Source: Paraplanobispora siamensis
GTDB lineage: Bacteria > Actinomycetota > Actinomycetes > Streptosporangiales > Streptosporangiaceae
Reading direction: 5' to 3'
DNA: 42,284 nucleotides
Assembly: GCF_016863175.1 (NCBI RefSeq)
Contig: NZ_BOOJ01000015.1
Span: 1-42,284, forward strand
The translations under genes and the position numbers were made by a program. Shown piece by piece: positions 22,646 to 30,975 of this stretch. Numbering within the stretch: the stretch's first letter is position 1; every line of letters starts with the position of its first letter. The notes under the pieces were generated by a model, which had not been told where the DNA came from, searched no databases, and saw nothing but the letters and a program-made list of their open reading frames with translations.

Positions 22646-23575
22646 TCCGGCTTTCGCCCTGCGATAGCCGTCCAGGACGTCCTGGCGCAGCAGGTGGCCG
22701 AGACCGGCCCGCTCGATCCGCAGCGCCAGCCCGGCCGCGTCGGTGTCCATCTCCCGGGCGGCGGTCTCCAGATGCCAGTCGTGGGCCTCCAGGCGGGTCA
22801 GCAGGTGGCCGCGCCTGGTCTGCGCCTCCGACAGGCGGAAGGTCTTCAGATAGGCGACCGCGCCCCGGTGGTCGGTGATGACCTCCCCGATGTGGTTGTC
22901 GCGCCGGCGCTCGAACGACGGCAGGAAGCGCGACAGCGTGAACCGGCCCATGCGGCGGACCCTCCGGAAGGCGTGGGCGCCCTCCAGCAGGCCCGCGGTC
23001 ATGACGGAGGCGTGGAATCCGTCCCACTCGGCGTGGGCGCGGGCGACCGCGGCGCGCAGACCGGCGACCGTGGACGGCGAGCCGAGCCGGGCGGTGAAGT
23101 CGGGGACCGGGTAGGAGTGCATGGCGCTGTGGTAGATCAGCTCGCCGTACATGTCGCGCACGAGCGAGGGGTGCAGCGCGCGGTAGTCGTCGGGGTGCGG
23201 CACCACGGTGGCCCCGGCCAGCACGTCCCCGGCGTAGACCACCAGCCCGCACTGGCCCTCGTGGATCTCGAAGACGCGCAGCGCGTCGTCCAGCCCGCGC
23301 ACCTGGGCGCCGCTGTAGGCCGCCTCCTCGCGAGGTGACAGCCCGTCCCTGACCGCCTGCGCGGACCACTCCCGCCAGGCGATCGACGGGCCGCCGAAGT
23401 GCAGGGCGAGGAACCCCTCCATGGCCAGGTGCAGCGGCAGGAAGCGGACCCTGCCGGGCTCGGCCCGGCGGACCATCCTCCGGGTGAGGTGCAGGTCCAT
23501 GCGGTCGACCAGCTCGCCCAGCTGGGTGCCGTAGGCCGCCGCGGCGGTGCCGTCGCCGGTCCAGGAGGCGACCAT
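22625..23575 (-). CDS. ARPP-like protein with Fis-type C-terminal helix
   Basis: This 316-residue soluble protein contains LRVFEIHEGQCGLVVYAGDV followed by a Leu-rich helix (HPSLVRDMYGELIYHSAM), a pattern I associate with the ARPP (ARG and rhodanese-phosphatase-associated) domains. The exact subfamily, ARPP-1 or ARPP-2, is uncertain. The C-terminal 55 residues (LLTRLEAHDWHLETAAREMD, TDAAGLALRIERAGLGHLLR) form a Fis-type helix-turn-helix. Function is unknown; a link to ADP-ribosylation or stress islands is only a family association. I chose the ATG at 23575 (MVASWTGDG); the amidase gene ends 47 bases upstream on the same strand, so they are probably co-transcribed. Confidence 0.72.
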   Translation of the reverse strand: MVASWTGDGTAAAAYGTQLGELVDRMDLHLTRRMVRRAEPGRVRFLPLHLAMEGFLALHFGGPSIAWREWSAQAVRDGLSPREEAAYSGAQVRGLDDALRVFEIHEGQCGLVVYAGDVLAGATVVPHPDDYRALHPSLVRDMYGELIYHSAMHSYPVPDFTARLGSPSTVAGLRAAVARAHAEWDGFHASVMTAGLLEGAHAFRRVRRMGRFTLSRFLPSFERRRDNHIGEVITDHRGAVAYLKTFRLSEAQTRRGHLLTRLEAHDWHLETAAREMDTDAAGLALRIERAGLGHLLRQDVLDGYRRAKAGQAPSRG

Positions 23576-23622
23576 ATGTGCCGGGCGGGGCCGGGGAGAG
23601 CGTGACGGGACCGGAAGGGGGG

Positions 23623-25029
23623 TCAGGCGGGCGGGGCGTGGCGAGCCCAGGGGCGGGCGGCCTCCAGTTGGGCGGCCAGGATCAGCAGCTGGGCCTCGCC
23701 GCCGGGTGCGGCCACCAGTTGCACGCCGATGGGCACGCCGCTGGGGTGCCGGCCGTACGGGACGGTCAGCGCGGGCCAGCCGGCCATGTTCCAGGCCGCG
23801 GTGGCGGGGGCGTAGGTCAGGTTGGCGCGGGCGTTCCTGAACAGGCCGCGGCGGCCCCAGCGTTCCGCGGGCGGCGGGATCATGGCCAACGTCGGGGTGA
23901 CGAGCACGTCGGCGTTGCCGAACCACTGGTCGGCCCCGTTGGCGCGCCAGCGGTCGCGGCCCCGCGAGCCGTCCAGCCCGAACGCGCCCAGCAACCGGCC
24001 GGTGCGGGCCAGGGCCCTGGTGCGCCGTTCCAGCCGGTGCCGGTCGAGCCCGCGGGAGTCCTCCCTGGCGACGGCGAACCACGTGGCGACGGCGGCGGAA
24101 CCGAGCCAGAGGGGCATCCGCTCGCCGTGCTCGACCACCGTGTGCCCGGCCTCGCCGAGCGCCTGGGCGGCGTCGGTCACCGCCTCCTGGAACCGCTCGT
24201 CCACCGTGAAGCCCGGCGGCAGCGGGCACGGCGCGACGGCCACGCGCAGCCGCAGCGGCTCGGAGGTGGTCAGCCCGCCCGGGTAGTCGTCGATCTCGTC
24301 TTCCACCTGGAGCGTCTCGATCTTCCCCGGCGTGGCCAGGGACATGTCCCCGGACATCACGGCCAGGGCCAGGGCGAGGTCGGTCACCGTCGTCGCGATC
24401 GGCCCGTTCTCCGACATCCCGTGCCAGTCGGGCTCGGGCGGCGGGACCACCCCCAGGCCCGGCTTGATCGAGACGACCCCGCAGCAGGCGGAGGGGATGC
24501 GCAGCGAGCCCAGCCCGTCGGCGCCGTGGGCCAGCGGGACCATCCCGGCCGCCACGGCCGCGGCGCTGCCGCCCGAGGACCCGCCGGCGGTGCGCGCCGG
24601 GTCCCACGGGTTGCGCACCACGCCGTACACGCTGTCGGAGAACCCGACCAGGCACAGCTCGGGCACGTTGGTGATCCCGACGACCACCGCGCCGGCCGCG
24701 CGGAGCCTGGCCACCACGGGGTGGTCCTCGGCCGCGGGCGTGTCCGGTGTGGCGGCCGAGCCGTTGCGCAGGGCCTCCCCCCGGACCGGGACGTTGTCCT
24801 TGACCGCCACCGGCACCCCGGCCAGCGGCAGCTCCGACAGGTCCTCCCGCTCCTGTACGGCGTGCGCCTCGGCGAGGGCCTGCTCGGTCAGGACCTTTCG
24901 GAACGCCCCGATGCGTCCGTCACGCTCGGCGATCGCGCCGAGGTGCTCCTCGACGACCGCCGGAGCGGTGACCTTGCCCCGTCGCACGGCCTCCGCTATA
25001 TCCGCTGCGGACTTTCCCACCCACGACAT
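23623..25029 (-). CDS. Amidase (amidase signature family)
   Basis: This 468-residue protein has the amidase-signature fold: the catalytic Lys in VPVAVKDNVPVRG, the glycine/serine-rich GGSSGGSAAAVAAGMVPLAHG with the cis-Ser, and the nucleophile Ser in GADGLGSLRIPSACCGVV. The common GTDxGGS here reads GADGLGS, a mild change next to the nucleophile. Members hydrolyse amides such as glutamine side chains, aryl amides or carbamates; the substrate cannot be read from sequence. There is no signal peptide. I chose the ATG at 25029 (MSWVGKSAADIAEAV) over a start at 25071; neither has a strong ribosome binding site. Confidence 0.9.
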   Translation of the reverse strand: MSWVGKSAADIAEAVRRGKVTAPAVVEEHLGAIAERDGRIGAFRKVLTEQALAEAHAVQEREDLSELPLAGVPVAVKDNVPVRGEALRNGSAATPDTPAAEDHPVVARLRAAGAVVVGITNVPELCLVGFSDSVYGVVRNPWDPARTAGGSSGGSAAAVAAGMVPLAHGADGLGSLRIPSACCGVVSIKPGLGVVPPPEPDWHGMSENGPIATTVTDLALALAVMSGDMSLATPGKIETLQVEDEIDDYPGGLTTSEPLRLRVAVAPCPLPPGFTVDERFQEAVTDAAQALGEAGHTVVEHGERMPLWLGSAAVATWFAVAREDSRGLDRHRLERRTRALARTGRLLGAFGLDGSRGRDRWRANGADQWFGNADVLVTPTLAMIPPPAERWGRRGLFRNARANLTYAPATAAWNMAGWPALTVPYGRHPSGVPIGVQLVAAPGGEAQLLILAAQLEAARPWARHAPPA

Positions 25030-25077
25030 GCACCGAGTGTGGTCCCGCGGATATCGCAGAGGGAAGTGCACTACGTC

Positions 25078-25260
25078 TCAATCGGATGACGTGTCCTTCG
25101 ACGCGTCCTTGCGGGAGACGCGCCCGGCCTCCTTCAACGCCAGGCGCAGCGCGTACTCGATCTGGGCGTTGACGCTCCGCAGGTCGTCGGCCGCCCACTT
25201 GGCGATCGCGTCGTAGACGGCCGGGTCGAGCCTGAGAAGGAGCTTCTTACGCTCAGGCAT
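25078..25260 (-). CDS. Ribbon-helix-helix (Arc-type) protein
   Basis: A 60-residue protein whose first 44 residues are a ribbon-helix-helix fold: MPERKKLLLRLDPAVYDAIA for the beta strand and first helix, then DLRSVNAQIEYALRLAL for helix two. The tail is Lys/Asp/Ser-rich. Such proteins bind DNA as dimers at short palindromes. It starts two bases after the stop of the SPFH gene and therefore forms an operon with it. A nested palindrome lies just upstream of the SPFH gene, so autoregulation is plausible but inferred. No toxin gene is adjacent, so it is not a typical antitoxin arrangement. Confidence 0.85.
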   Translation of the reverse strand: MPERKKLLLRLDPAVYDAIAKWAADDLRSVNAQIEYALRLALKEAGRVSRKDASKDTSSD

Positions 25261-25262
25261 GG

Positions 25263-26117
25263 TCAGGAGTAGAGGCTGCCGGCGTTGACCACCGGCTGCG
25301 TCGCCCGGTCGCCGCACAGGACGACCAGGAGGTTGGAGACCATCTGCGCCTTCCGCTCCTCATCGAGATCCACGACACCTTCCTCCGCCAGTCTGGTCAG
25401 CGCGAGCTGGACCATGCCCACGGCGCCGGAGACGATGTGCGTGCGGGCCGCGACGACCTGGGCGGCCTGCTGGCGGACCAGCATGGCCTGGGCGATCTCC
25501 GGAGCATAGGCCAGATGAGTGATCCGCGCCTCCAGGACCTCGACTCCGGCGAGTTCGGTGCGCTCACGCAGCTCGGTGGTGAGCTCCCCGGCGATCTCGG
25601 CGCCGTCGCGCAGGCTGGTGAGGTTCTCCTCGTGGGAGTCGTAGGGGTGGCTGGTGGCCAGGTGCCGCACGGCCGCCTCCGACTGGATCGCGACGTACTC
25701 CTCGTAGTCGTCGACGGAGAACGCGGCCTTGGCGGTGTCGGTGACCTTGTAGACGACCACCGCGGCGATCTCCACCGGGCTGCCGCTCGCGTCGTTCACC
25801 TTGAGCTTGGCGGTCTCGAAGTTGCGGACCCGCAGGCTGACGCGCTGCTTGGTGGTGAACGGGATGACCCACTGGAAGCCCGCCCGGCTGACCGTGCCGA
25901 TGTAGCGGCCGAGGAACTGCACGACCTTGGCCTCGTTGGGGTTGACGATCGTGAACCCGGTGGAGATGAGCGCCGCGACGCCGAACCAGATCACCGCGGT
26001 GACGGCCGCTCCTTCCACACCCGCGACGGCCGATCCGGCCGCCGCGGCCGCCCCGCCCAGGACGAGGAGGACGACCAGGACCGTGAATCCGCTGACCCGG
26101 AAGGCGTGTCGTTCCAT
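25263..26117 (-). CDS. SPFH (band 7/slipin-like) membrane protein
   Basis: The 284-residue product begins with two hydrophobic segments ([20 protein letters not shown] and [17 protein letters not shown]), which anchor it in the membrane. The SPFH domain follows: [60 protein letters not shown] and [20 protein letters not shown] with the typical coiled tail. SPFH proteins form large ring assemblies that organise membrane microdomains and proteases. The start ATG at 26117 follows AAAGGTGG. The RHH gene follows in an operon. Regulation probably acts through the palindrome at 26131-26158. Confidence 0.92.
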   Translation of the reverse strand: MERHAFRVSGFTVLVVLLVLGGAAAAAGSAVAGVEGAAVTAVIWFGVAALISTGFTIVNPNEAKVVQFLGRYIGTVSRAGFQWVIPFTTKQRVSLRVRNFETAKLKVNDASGSPVEIAAVVVYKVTDTAKAAFSVDDYEEYVAIQSEAAVRHLATSHPYDSHEENLTSLRDGAEIAGELTTELRERTELAGVEVLEARITHLAYAPEIAQAMLVRQQAAQVVAARTHIVSGAVGMVQLALTRLAEEGVVDLDEERKAQMVSNLLVVLCGDRATQPVVNAGSLYS

Positions 26118-26130
26118 GAATCCCACCTTT

Positions 26131-26158
26131 GCTATCGAAGTGATATCACCACGATAGC
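26131..26158. promoter_or_regulatory. 28-bp nested palindromic operator of the SPFH/RHH operon
   Basis: GCTATCG (26131-26137) and CGATAGC (26152-26158) are perfect inverted repeats. Between them, separated by two bases on each side, lies the perfect 10-bp palindrome GTGATATCAC (26140-26149). The whole element begins 14 bases from the SPFH start codon and just before its AAGGTGG site, so it must cover the promoter or transcription start. The symmetry fits binding of dimers, such as the RHH protein of the same operon (inference). Confidence 0.8.
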
Positions 26159-26300
26159 TAATGCGGCGCCGTCGCGCGCACGCCGGACGACGGCGGATCG
26201 GGAAGAGAGTGCCTCGCGGCATGGGCTTGCGGCCCGCCGTATGGCCTGTGGCCTGGGACTTTCAAGTGAAACGCAAGTGAATGCCCTGATACTGGACACC

Positions 26301-27008
26301 ATGTGGTTCCTCAACAGCACAGCACGCCGGCTCCGCCTCAACCCCGCTCTGCTCACCTACAGGCCCCCGGAGCCGGCCCGGCTGGAAAGCCTGCTCCGCC
26401 AGTACGACCCCGGCCTGAAGGTCTCGGACGGCTGGTTCGTCGCGAACGGCACCCGGGTGCGCTGGGTGGAGGTCACCCAGGACGTGGCGGCCAAGGCGGG
26501 CATCCCGGCCGACCGGCGGGGGGCCGTCATCGCCAGCAACGGCAACAAGCACGCGGCCCGCTTCGTGCTCAACGCCCTGGCCAGCCGGATCGGCGGGGCG
26601 CTGTACCCGCCGGAGATCCAGGACGACTACGTCGACGTCCAGGTGAACCTGGGCCCCAAGCGGGGCGTGCTCGACTGCGAGGAGGTGGCCGACCTGGTGC
26701 GCGCCGTACTCGGCGAGCGGACCGTCCGCCACGACCACGAACTGGGCATGTGCTCCTTCGAAGGCGGGCCGGGCAGCGTCGTCAAGGCCTCCTACAGCTG
26801 GCCGACCTCCGACCTGATGGACGTCGAGGACCACGTGATCGACCTGGAGCTCGACGCCAAGGACCTGGCCGACCACCCCGGCCTGGAGCTCCTCTACCGC
26901 ACCGCGGTGTCCCTGGCCGCCGCCCTCAACGCCACGGTGACCTCCTACGACATGCCCGTCACCCGGCTGGAGGACATCATCCCCACCCGGGACCGCCTCT
27001 CCGCCTGA
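26301..27008 (+). CDS. Hypothetical protein, 235 residues
   Basis: An orphan soluble protein without signal peptide. It has a mixed fold: RLNPALLTYRPPEPARLESL, VSDGWFVANGTRVRWVEVTQ, DDYVDVQVNLGPKRGVLDCE, DVEDHVIDLELDAKDLADHP and VSLAAALNATVTSYDMPVTR. I recognise no domain. The most plausible start is ATG 26301 (MWFLNSTARRL); an in-frame GTG at 26277 would add eight residues. It is divergent from the SPFH operon, so both may use the 140-base region between them. Codon use is normal. Confidence 0.68.
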   Translation: MWFLNSTARRLRLNPALLTYRPPEPARLESLLRQYDPGLKVSDGWFVANGTRVRWVEVTQDVAAKAGIPADRRGAVIASNGNKHAARFVLNALASRIGGALYPPEIQDDYVDVQVNLGPKRGVLDCEEVADLVRAVLGERTVRHDHELGMCSFEGGPGSVVKASYSWPTSDLMDVEDHVIDLELDAKDLADHPGLELLYRTAVSLAAALNATVTSYDMPVTRLEDIIPTRDRLSA

Positions 27009-27085
27009 TCTTCCCTGTTCGCGCCGGTTCCAGGGGATAAGGTGCGCCGTACCCGATTCGATCTAGATCGTAGGAGCGTGCGGCG

Positions 27086-27877
27086 GTGCGGACGGGAGAA
27101 CCCGACTGGACGTATGTGGCCAGGTCCCTCGTCAAGGTCCTGGCCGTCACCGCGGCGCTGTTCCTGGCTTTGAGCGGGGCCGAGAGGGCTCTGCGGTTGT
27201 TCGTCGACTTCGGGGACGAGCGGTGGGACCGGGTGCACGGCACGGCCGCCCGCGTCGTGGACCCGGACGCGCGCCTGCGCGGCTACAACGGCGACAACGG
27301 TGTGAGCGGGGCGCTCGCGGTCATGGACGGCGACAACGGCCGTGACGAACATGTGGCGGAGAAAGCACGGAAGATCATCGACGGGCTTCCCCCGACGCTC
27401 GAAGCCGCGGCGATCGTGGAGTTCGCACACCCGATGAGCACCGAACCGCTCGTCGACTTCAACCGGAAGAACAAGATCTGCGGAGGGGCGGACGTCTCCT
27501 ACATCTACCTCCCGTCCTTCTTCGACGACTCCAGTGACCCGTCCTCGTTGAGCGCGGTCGTCTGGAACCGTGACATGACCTTGGAGAACACCTGGGTGGG
27601 TCTCAGCTATGAGTGCGAGACCGAGCCCAGGGCGGCGCTGGCGGAGTTCCGCAGGTGGGTCGGGCTGGTCGACGAGGGGGACGACCTCAGTGAGTTCGAG
27701 CTGGAGCCCGGGTGGCTCGCCGGGGCGGCCAAGGAGGGCGCCGTGTACGGACTCGTCGTCGACGGCTGGAAACTCGCCGACCTGGGGAAGCTCCTCGGCG
27801 ACCCGCGGGTGCGGACGGTCGTCATCGCCGACGTCGCCTTCGACCTCGGCGACGACGAGTACGGCGTGGGCGGGTGA
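27086..27877 (+). CDS. Membrane-anchored hypothetical protein, 263 residues
   Basis: The protein has an N-terminal hydrophobic segment (residues about 12-31: ARSLVKVLAVTAALFLALSG) that could be a signal anchor; the rest is probably outside the membrane. It contains KIIDGLPPTLEAAAIVEFAH, VSYIYLPSFFDDSSDPSSLS, ENTWVGLSYECETEP and the C-terminal region DGWKLADLGKLLGDPRVRTV. No family is recognised. The start is GTG with GGAG about ten bases before. Its stop is 38 bases from the convergent hrpB end. Confidence 0.68.
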   Translation: MRTGEPDWTYVARSLVKVLAVTAALFLALSGAERALRLFVDFGDERWDRVHGTAARVVDPDARLRGYNGDNGVSGALAVMDGDNGRDEHVAEKARKIIDGLPPTLEAAAIVEFAHPMSTEPLVDFNRKNKICGGADVSYIYLPSFFDDSSDPSSLSAVVWNRDMTLENTWVGLSYECETEPRAALAEFRRWVGLVDEGDDLSEFELEPGWLAGAAKEGAVYGLVVDGWKLADLGKLLGDPRVRTVVIADVAFDLGDDEYGVGG

Positions 27878-27879
27878 CG

Positions 27880-27915
27880 GTTCCCGGAGGGAACGGCCGC
27901 TGATCCCGGGCGGCC
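27880..27915. terminator. Short hairpins between convergent genes
   Basis: GTTCCC/GGGAAC (27880-27894) and GGCCGC/GCGGCC (27895-27915) are two adjacent six-bp hairpins in the gap between the membrane protein and hrpB. They may end transcription. The stems are short and unproven. Confidence 0.4.
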
Positions 27916-30846
27916 TCAGCGGCGGGGGTTGGTACGGCGGGTAGCCACGGCGGACAGCGGGTCCTCGGGCCAGGGGTGCTTCGGATAGCGGCCGCGCAGC
28001 TCGGCGCGGACCGCGCGGTAGCCCTCGCGCCAGAACGAGGCGAGATCGCCGGTGACGGCGGCCGGACGGCCGGCGGGGGAGAGCAGGTGGACCACCAGGG
28101 GCACCCCGGCGACGCTCGGGGCCTCGTCCCAGCCGAACAGCTCCTGCAGCTTGGCGGCGAGAACCGGCCGCTCGCCGGAGTAGTCGATCCTGATCCGCGA
28201 CCCGCTGGGCACCTCGATCCGCTCCGGGGCCACGTCCTCCAGCCGGGCGCTCCACGGCACCAGCCGGCGCAGGGCCGCGGTCACGTCGATGCGCTCCAGG
28301 TCGGAGCGGCGGCGGGCGCGGGACAGCTCGGGCTCCAGCCACAGTTCGGCGGCCTGGACGAGGGAGGCGTCGTCCACCGCGGGCCAGGGGTCGCCGAGCG
28401 CGCGGTGGCAGAAGGCCAGCCGCTCGCGCAGCGCCGCGGCCTCGGGCGACCAGCTCAGGAGCGCCACGCCCTCGGTGCGCAGGCCCTGCAGTACGGCGGG
28501 CGTGACGTCGGCGTCGGGGAGAGGGCGGGAGGACAGCTCGACGGCCCCGAGGCGCTCGACCCGGCGGGCCGAGACGTCGCCCTGGCGCTGCCCAGGAGGG
28601 ACCCGCCAGGCGATCTCGTCGCCTGAGGCGTGCAGGGACGCGGCGGCGAGCCTGGCGATCTCCTCGTCGATCACGACGGCCTGCCGGATCCGGGCGGTCG
28701 CCGCCCCGGAGGGCCGGTCCGCGACCGCGACCGCCAGCCACTCCGCCGTACCGAGCCGTGATCCCCGCGACGTCTCGGCGGCGGTCCCCGAGACCATCAG
28801 GTAGGCGCCGCCCCGCTTTCGGGCCACGCGTTCGGGATAGGCCAGGGCCACGACCGTCCCGGCCAGACGGTCGTCGTCCCACCGTCCGGCGGTGGGAGCG
28901 CCGTGGGTCGCGGCACCGGCGAGGCCGTCGGAGGATACGGCACCGGGGGTGCCGCCGGAGGGTACGGCACCGGGGGCGTCGCCGGGGGACGCGGCGGCGG
29001 CCGGGTCACCGTCCCGGCCGGTCGCCGGGCCGCCGTGGGAGACGACCCTGGCCAGGCGGGCGGCCTCCTGCCGCCAGCGGGCGGAGAAGCCGTCGTCGCC
29101 GCGGCGGGCCGAACGCCAGACCGCGACGAGGTCGTCGTCCGCGTCCCGGGGGAGCTGCTCGGACAGGAGCGCGACCACCTCGGCGGCCCGCGGGCCGATG
29201 TCGAGCAGCGCCCGGGCGAGCCGGGGATGGACACCGGCCGTGGCCATCCGCCGTCCCCGGCCGGTGACGACGGCACCGGAGAGATCCGGGCCGGCCGTGC
29301 CGCCGGGTGCTTCGGAGGTGCCGGAGGAGCTCGAACCGATTGTGCCGTCGGGTGCTTCGGAGGTGCCGGAGCGGCCTGAACCGATTGTGCCGCCGGGTGC
29401 TTCGTAAACGTCGGGGAGACCCGGTTTCGGAAGGGCGGGTCCGTCCGGTCTCCCGGAGCCGCCGACCGGTCTCCGGGAACCGGGGGTGTCGCGGGGGCGC
29501 AGGGCGCCCAGGGCGTGCAGGGTGCGGCGGGCCGCGGCCATCGCGGCGGGCGGGGGCGGGTCGAGCAGCGCCAGGCCGGTGGCGTCGGGATCGCCCCAGC
29601 ACGCGGCCTGCAGGGCGAAGCCGGTGAGGTCGGCCAGGGCGATCTCGGGCCGGGAGTATTCGGGGAGCCGTTCGTGCTCGGCCTGCGGCCAGCACCGGTA
29701 GACGACGCCCGGCGCCTCGCGGCCCGCCCGCCCGGCCCGCTGTTCGGCCGAGGCCCGGGAGGCGCGGACGGTGGTGAGGGAGCCGAGGCCACGGGCGTGG
29801 TCGGTGCGAGGTTCGCGGGCCAGGCCCGAGTCGACCACGACCCGGACGCCGGGCACGGTCAGGCTCGACTCGGCGACCGAGGTCGCGAGGATCACCCGCC
29901 GCGTCCGGCCGGGGGAGAGGACCGCGTCCTGGACGTGGGCGGGGGCCTGGCCGTGGACCTGGAGAACCTGGACCCCACCGGCCTCGCCGGACCGGTCCGG
30001 GCCGCTCGTGCCGGCGGGGCCGTTTCCGCCGGTGGGGCCGCCCGGACCGGTCACATCGGCCGTGCCGATCCCGGCGAGCATCCGGGCCACCCGGCCGATC
30101 TCGCCGACGCCCGGCAGGAAGCACAGGACGTCCCCGGACTGCTCGGCCAGCGCCCGCCGTACGACGTCGGCGACGTGGGACAGGAAGGCGGGATCGACCC
30201 GGAGGCCGTGCGGGGGCGCCGTGGGCCGGGGCGGCGGCGCCCAGATCGCGGTGACGGGGTGCAGGGTCCCGGAGGCGTGGATGATCGGGGCCGTCCCGGT
30301 CAGGCCGGTGCCGGTGCCGGTGCCGAGCAGGCGGGCCCACGGGACCGCGTCTGCGGTGGCGGAGGTGGCGAGCAGCCGCAGGTCGGGGCGGAGGGTGGCG
30401 CGGACGTCGAGGAGGAAGGCGAGGGCGGTGTCGGCGTCCAGGTGGCGCTCGTGGCACTCGTCCAGCAGTACGGCGTCCACGCCGTCGAGTTCGGGATCGC
30501 GCTGGAGCCGCTGGAGGAGGACACCGGTGGTGACGACCTCGACCACCGTGTCCGGCCCGGCCCTGCGCTCGCCCCGGACCGAGAAGCCGACCTCCGCTCC
30601 CACGCGCGACTCCAGCAGCCAGGCCATCCGCCGGGCCGCCGCGCGCACCGCCATCCTGCGCGGCTCGGCCACGATCACCCGCCTGCGCGCCGTACCGTCC
30701 AGGAGCCCGGAGAGGGCGAGCGGCACCAGAGTGGTCTTCCCGGTCCCGGGAGGCGCGGTGAGCACGGCCACGCCGTGTTCCTCCAGCGCCTGGGTCAGCT
30801 CGGGAAGGACATGCCGGACAGGCAGCCCGGACCACTCGGAACGCAC
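27916..30846 (-). CDS. hrpB: ATP-dependent helicase HrpB
   Basis: This DEAH/RHA family RNA helicase has about 976 residues, longer than the usual ~820. Near the start lies the Walker A motif APPGTGKTT (about 31-39), then DECHER (motif II), SATADA (motif III) and RAGRAGREAPG (motif VI), followed by the HrpB C-terminal domain. The extra length comes from Gly/Ser/Pro linkers: one with GTIGSGRSGTSEAPDGT repeats and one with PGDAPGAVPSGGTPGAV repeats. Substrates of HrpB are unknown in most bacteria. The start is a GTG at 30846 with GGGGAG about 12 bases before; an in-frame GTG at 30927 would give 27 more residues of low-complexity sequence. Confidence 0.92.
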   Translation of the reverse strand: MRSEWSGLPVRHVLPELTQALEEHGVAVLTAPPGTGKTTLVPLALSGLLDGTARRRVIVAEPRRMAVRAAARRMAWLLESRVGAEVGFSVRGERRAGPDTVVEVVTTGVLLQRLQRDPELDGVDAVLLDECHERHLDADTALAFLLDVRATLRPDLRLLATSATADAVPWARLLGTGTGTGLTGTAPIIHASGTLHPVTAIWAPPPRPTAPPHGLRVDPAFLSHVADVVRRALAEQSGDVLCFLPGVGEIGRVARMLAGIGTADVTGPGGPTGGNGPAGTSGPDRSGEAGGVQVLQVHGQAPAHVQDAVLSPGRTRRVILATSVAESSLTVPGVRVVVDSGLAREPRTDHARGLGSLTTVRASRASAEQRAGRAGREAPGVVYRCWPQAEHERLPEYSRPEIALADLTGFALQAACWGDPDATGLALLDPPPPAAMAAARRTLHALGALRPRDTPGSRRPVGGSGRPDGPALPKPGLPDVYEAPGGTIGSGRSGTSEAPDGTIGSSSSGTSEAPGGTAGPDLSGAVVTGRGRRMATAGVHPRLARALLDIGPRAAEVVALLSEQLPRDADDDLVAVWRSARRGDDGFSARWRQEAARLARVVSHGGPATGRDGDPAAAASPGDAPGAVPSGGTPGAVSSDGLAGAATHGAPTAGRWDDDRLAGTVVALAYPERVARKRGGAYLMVSGTAAETSRGSRLGTAEWLAVAVADRPSGAATARIRQAVVIDEEIARLAAASLHASGDEIAWRVPPGQRQGDVSARRVERLGAVELSSRPLPDADVTPAVLQGLRTEGVALLSWSPEAAALRERLAFCHRALGDPWPAVDDASLVQAAELWLEPELSRARRRSDLERIDVTAALRRLVPWSARLEDVAPERIEVPSGSRIRIDYSGERPVLAAKLQELFGWDEAPSVAGVPLVVHLLSPAGRPAAVTGDLASFWREGYRAVRAELRGRYPKHPWPEDPLSAVATRRTNPRR
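28915..28985. repeat. Gly/Pro linker repeats in hrpB
   Basis: Within hrpB a unit of about 28-30 bases recurs, coding for Ala-Pro-Gly/Ser-Gly runs on the minus strand. The copies diverge. They are in frame, so the gene stays open. Confidence 0.6.
29297..29404. repeat. 45-bp minisatellite in hrpB
   Basis: About 2.4 copies of a 45-bp unit (29297-29341, 29342-29386, 29387-29404) that starts GTGCCGCCGGGTGCTTCGG. The length is a multiple of three and each copy adds fifteen linker residues to HrpB, including SEAPGGT and TIGS. Confidence 0.9.
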
Positions 30847-30975
30847 CCGACCAGTCTCCCCGACTCCCCCCGTGAACCGTCCACGAGGGCCCGCCGGGTT
30901 GCCCGCCGTACGGCGGCGCCGGGCCACTCCGTCCGACGCCTCGCCGTACCGGCGCCGGAGGTGCGGGGGCAGGCG

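Noticed and set aside
22625-24655. A single 676-residue protein covering the ARPP-like gene and part of the amidase gene
   Set aside because: The upstream part is out of frame with the amidase, whose own frame has catalytic motifs; only the part from 23575 to 22625 is real.
25078-25260. Antitoxin of a toxin-antitoxin pair
   Set aside because: The RHH fold fits, but the neighbours are SPFH and amidase, with no toxin-like small gene.
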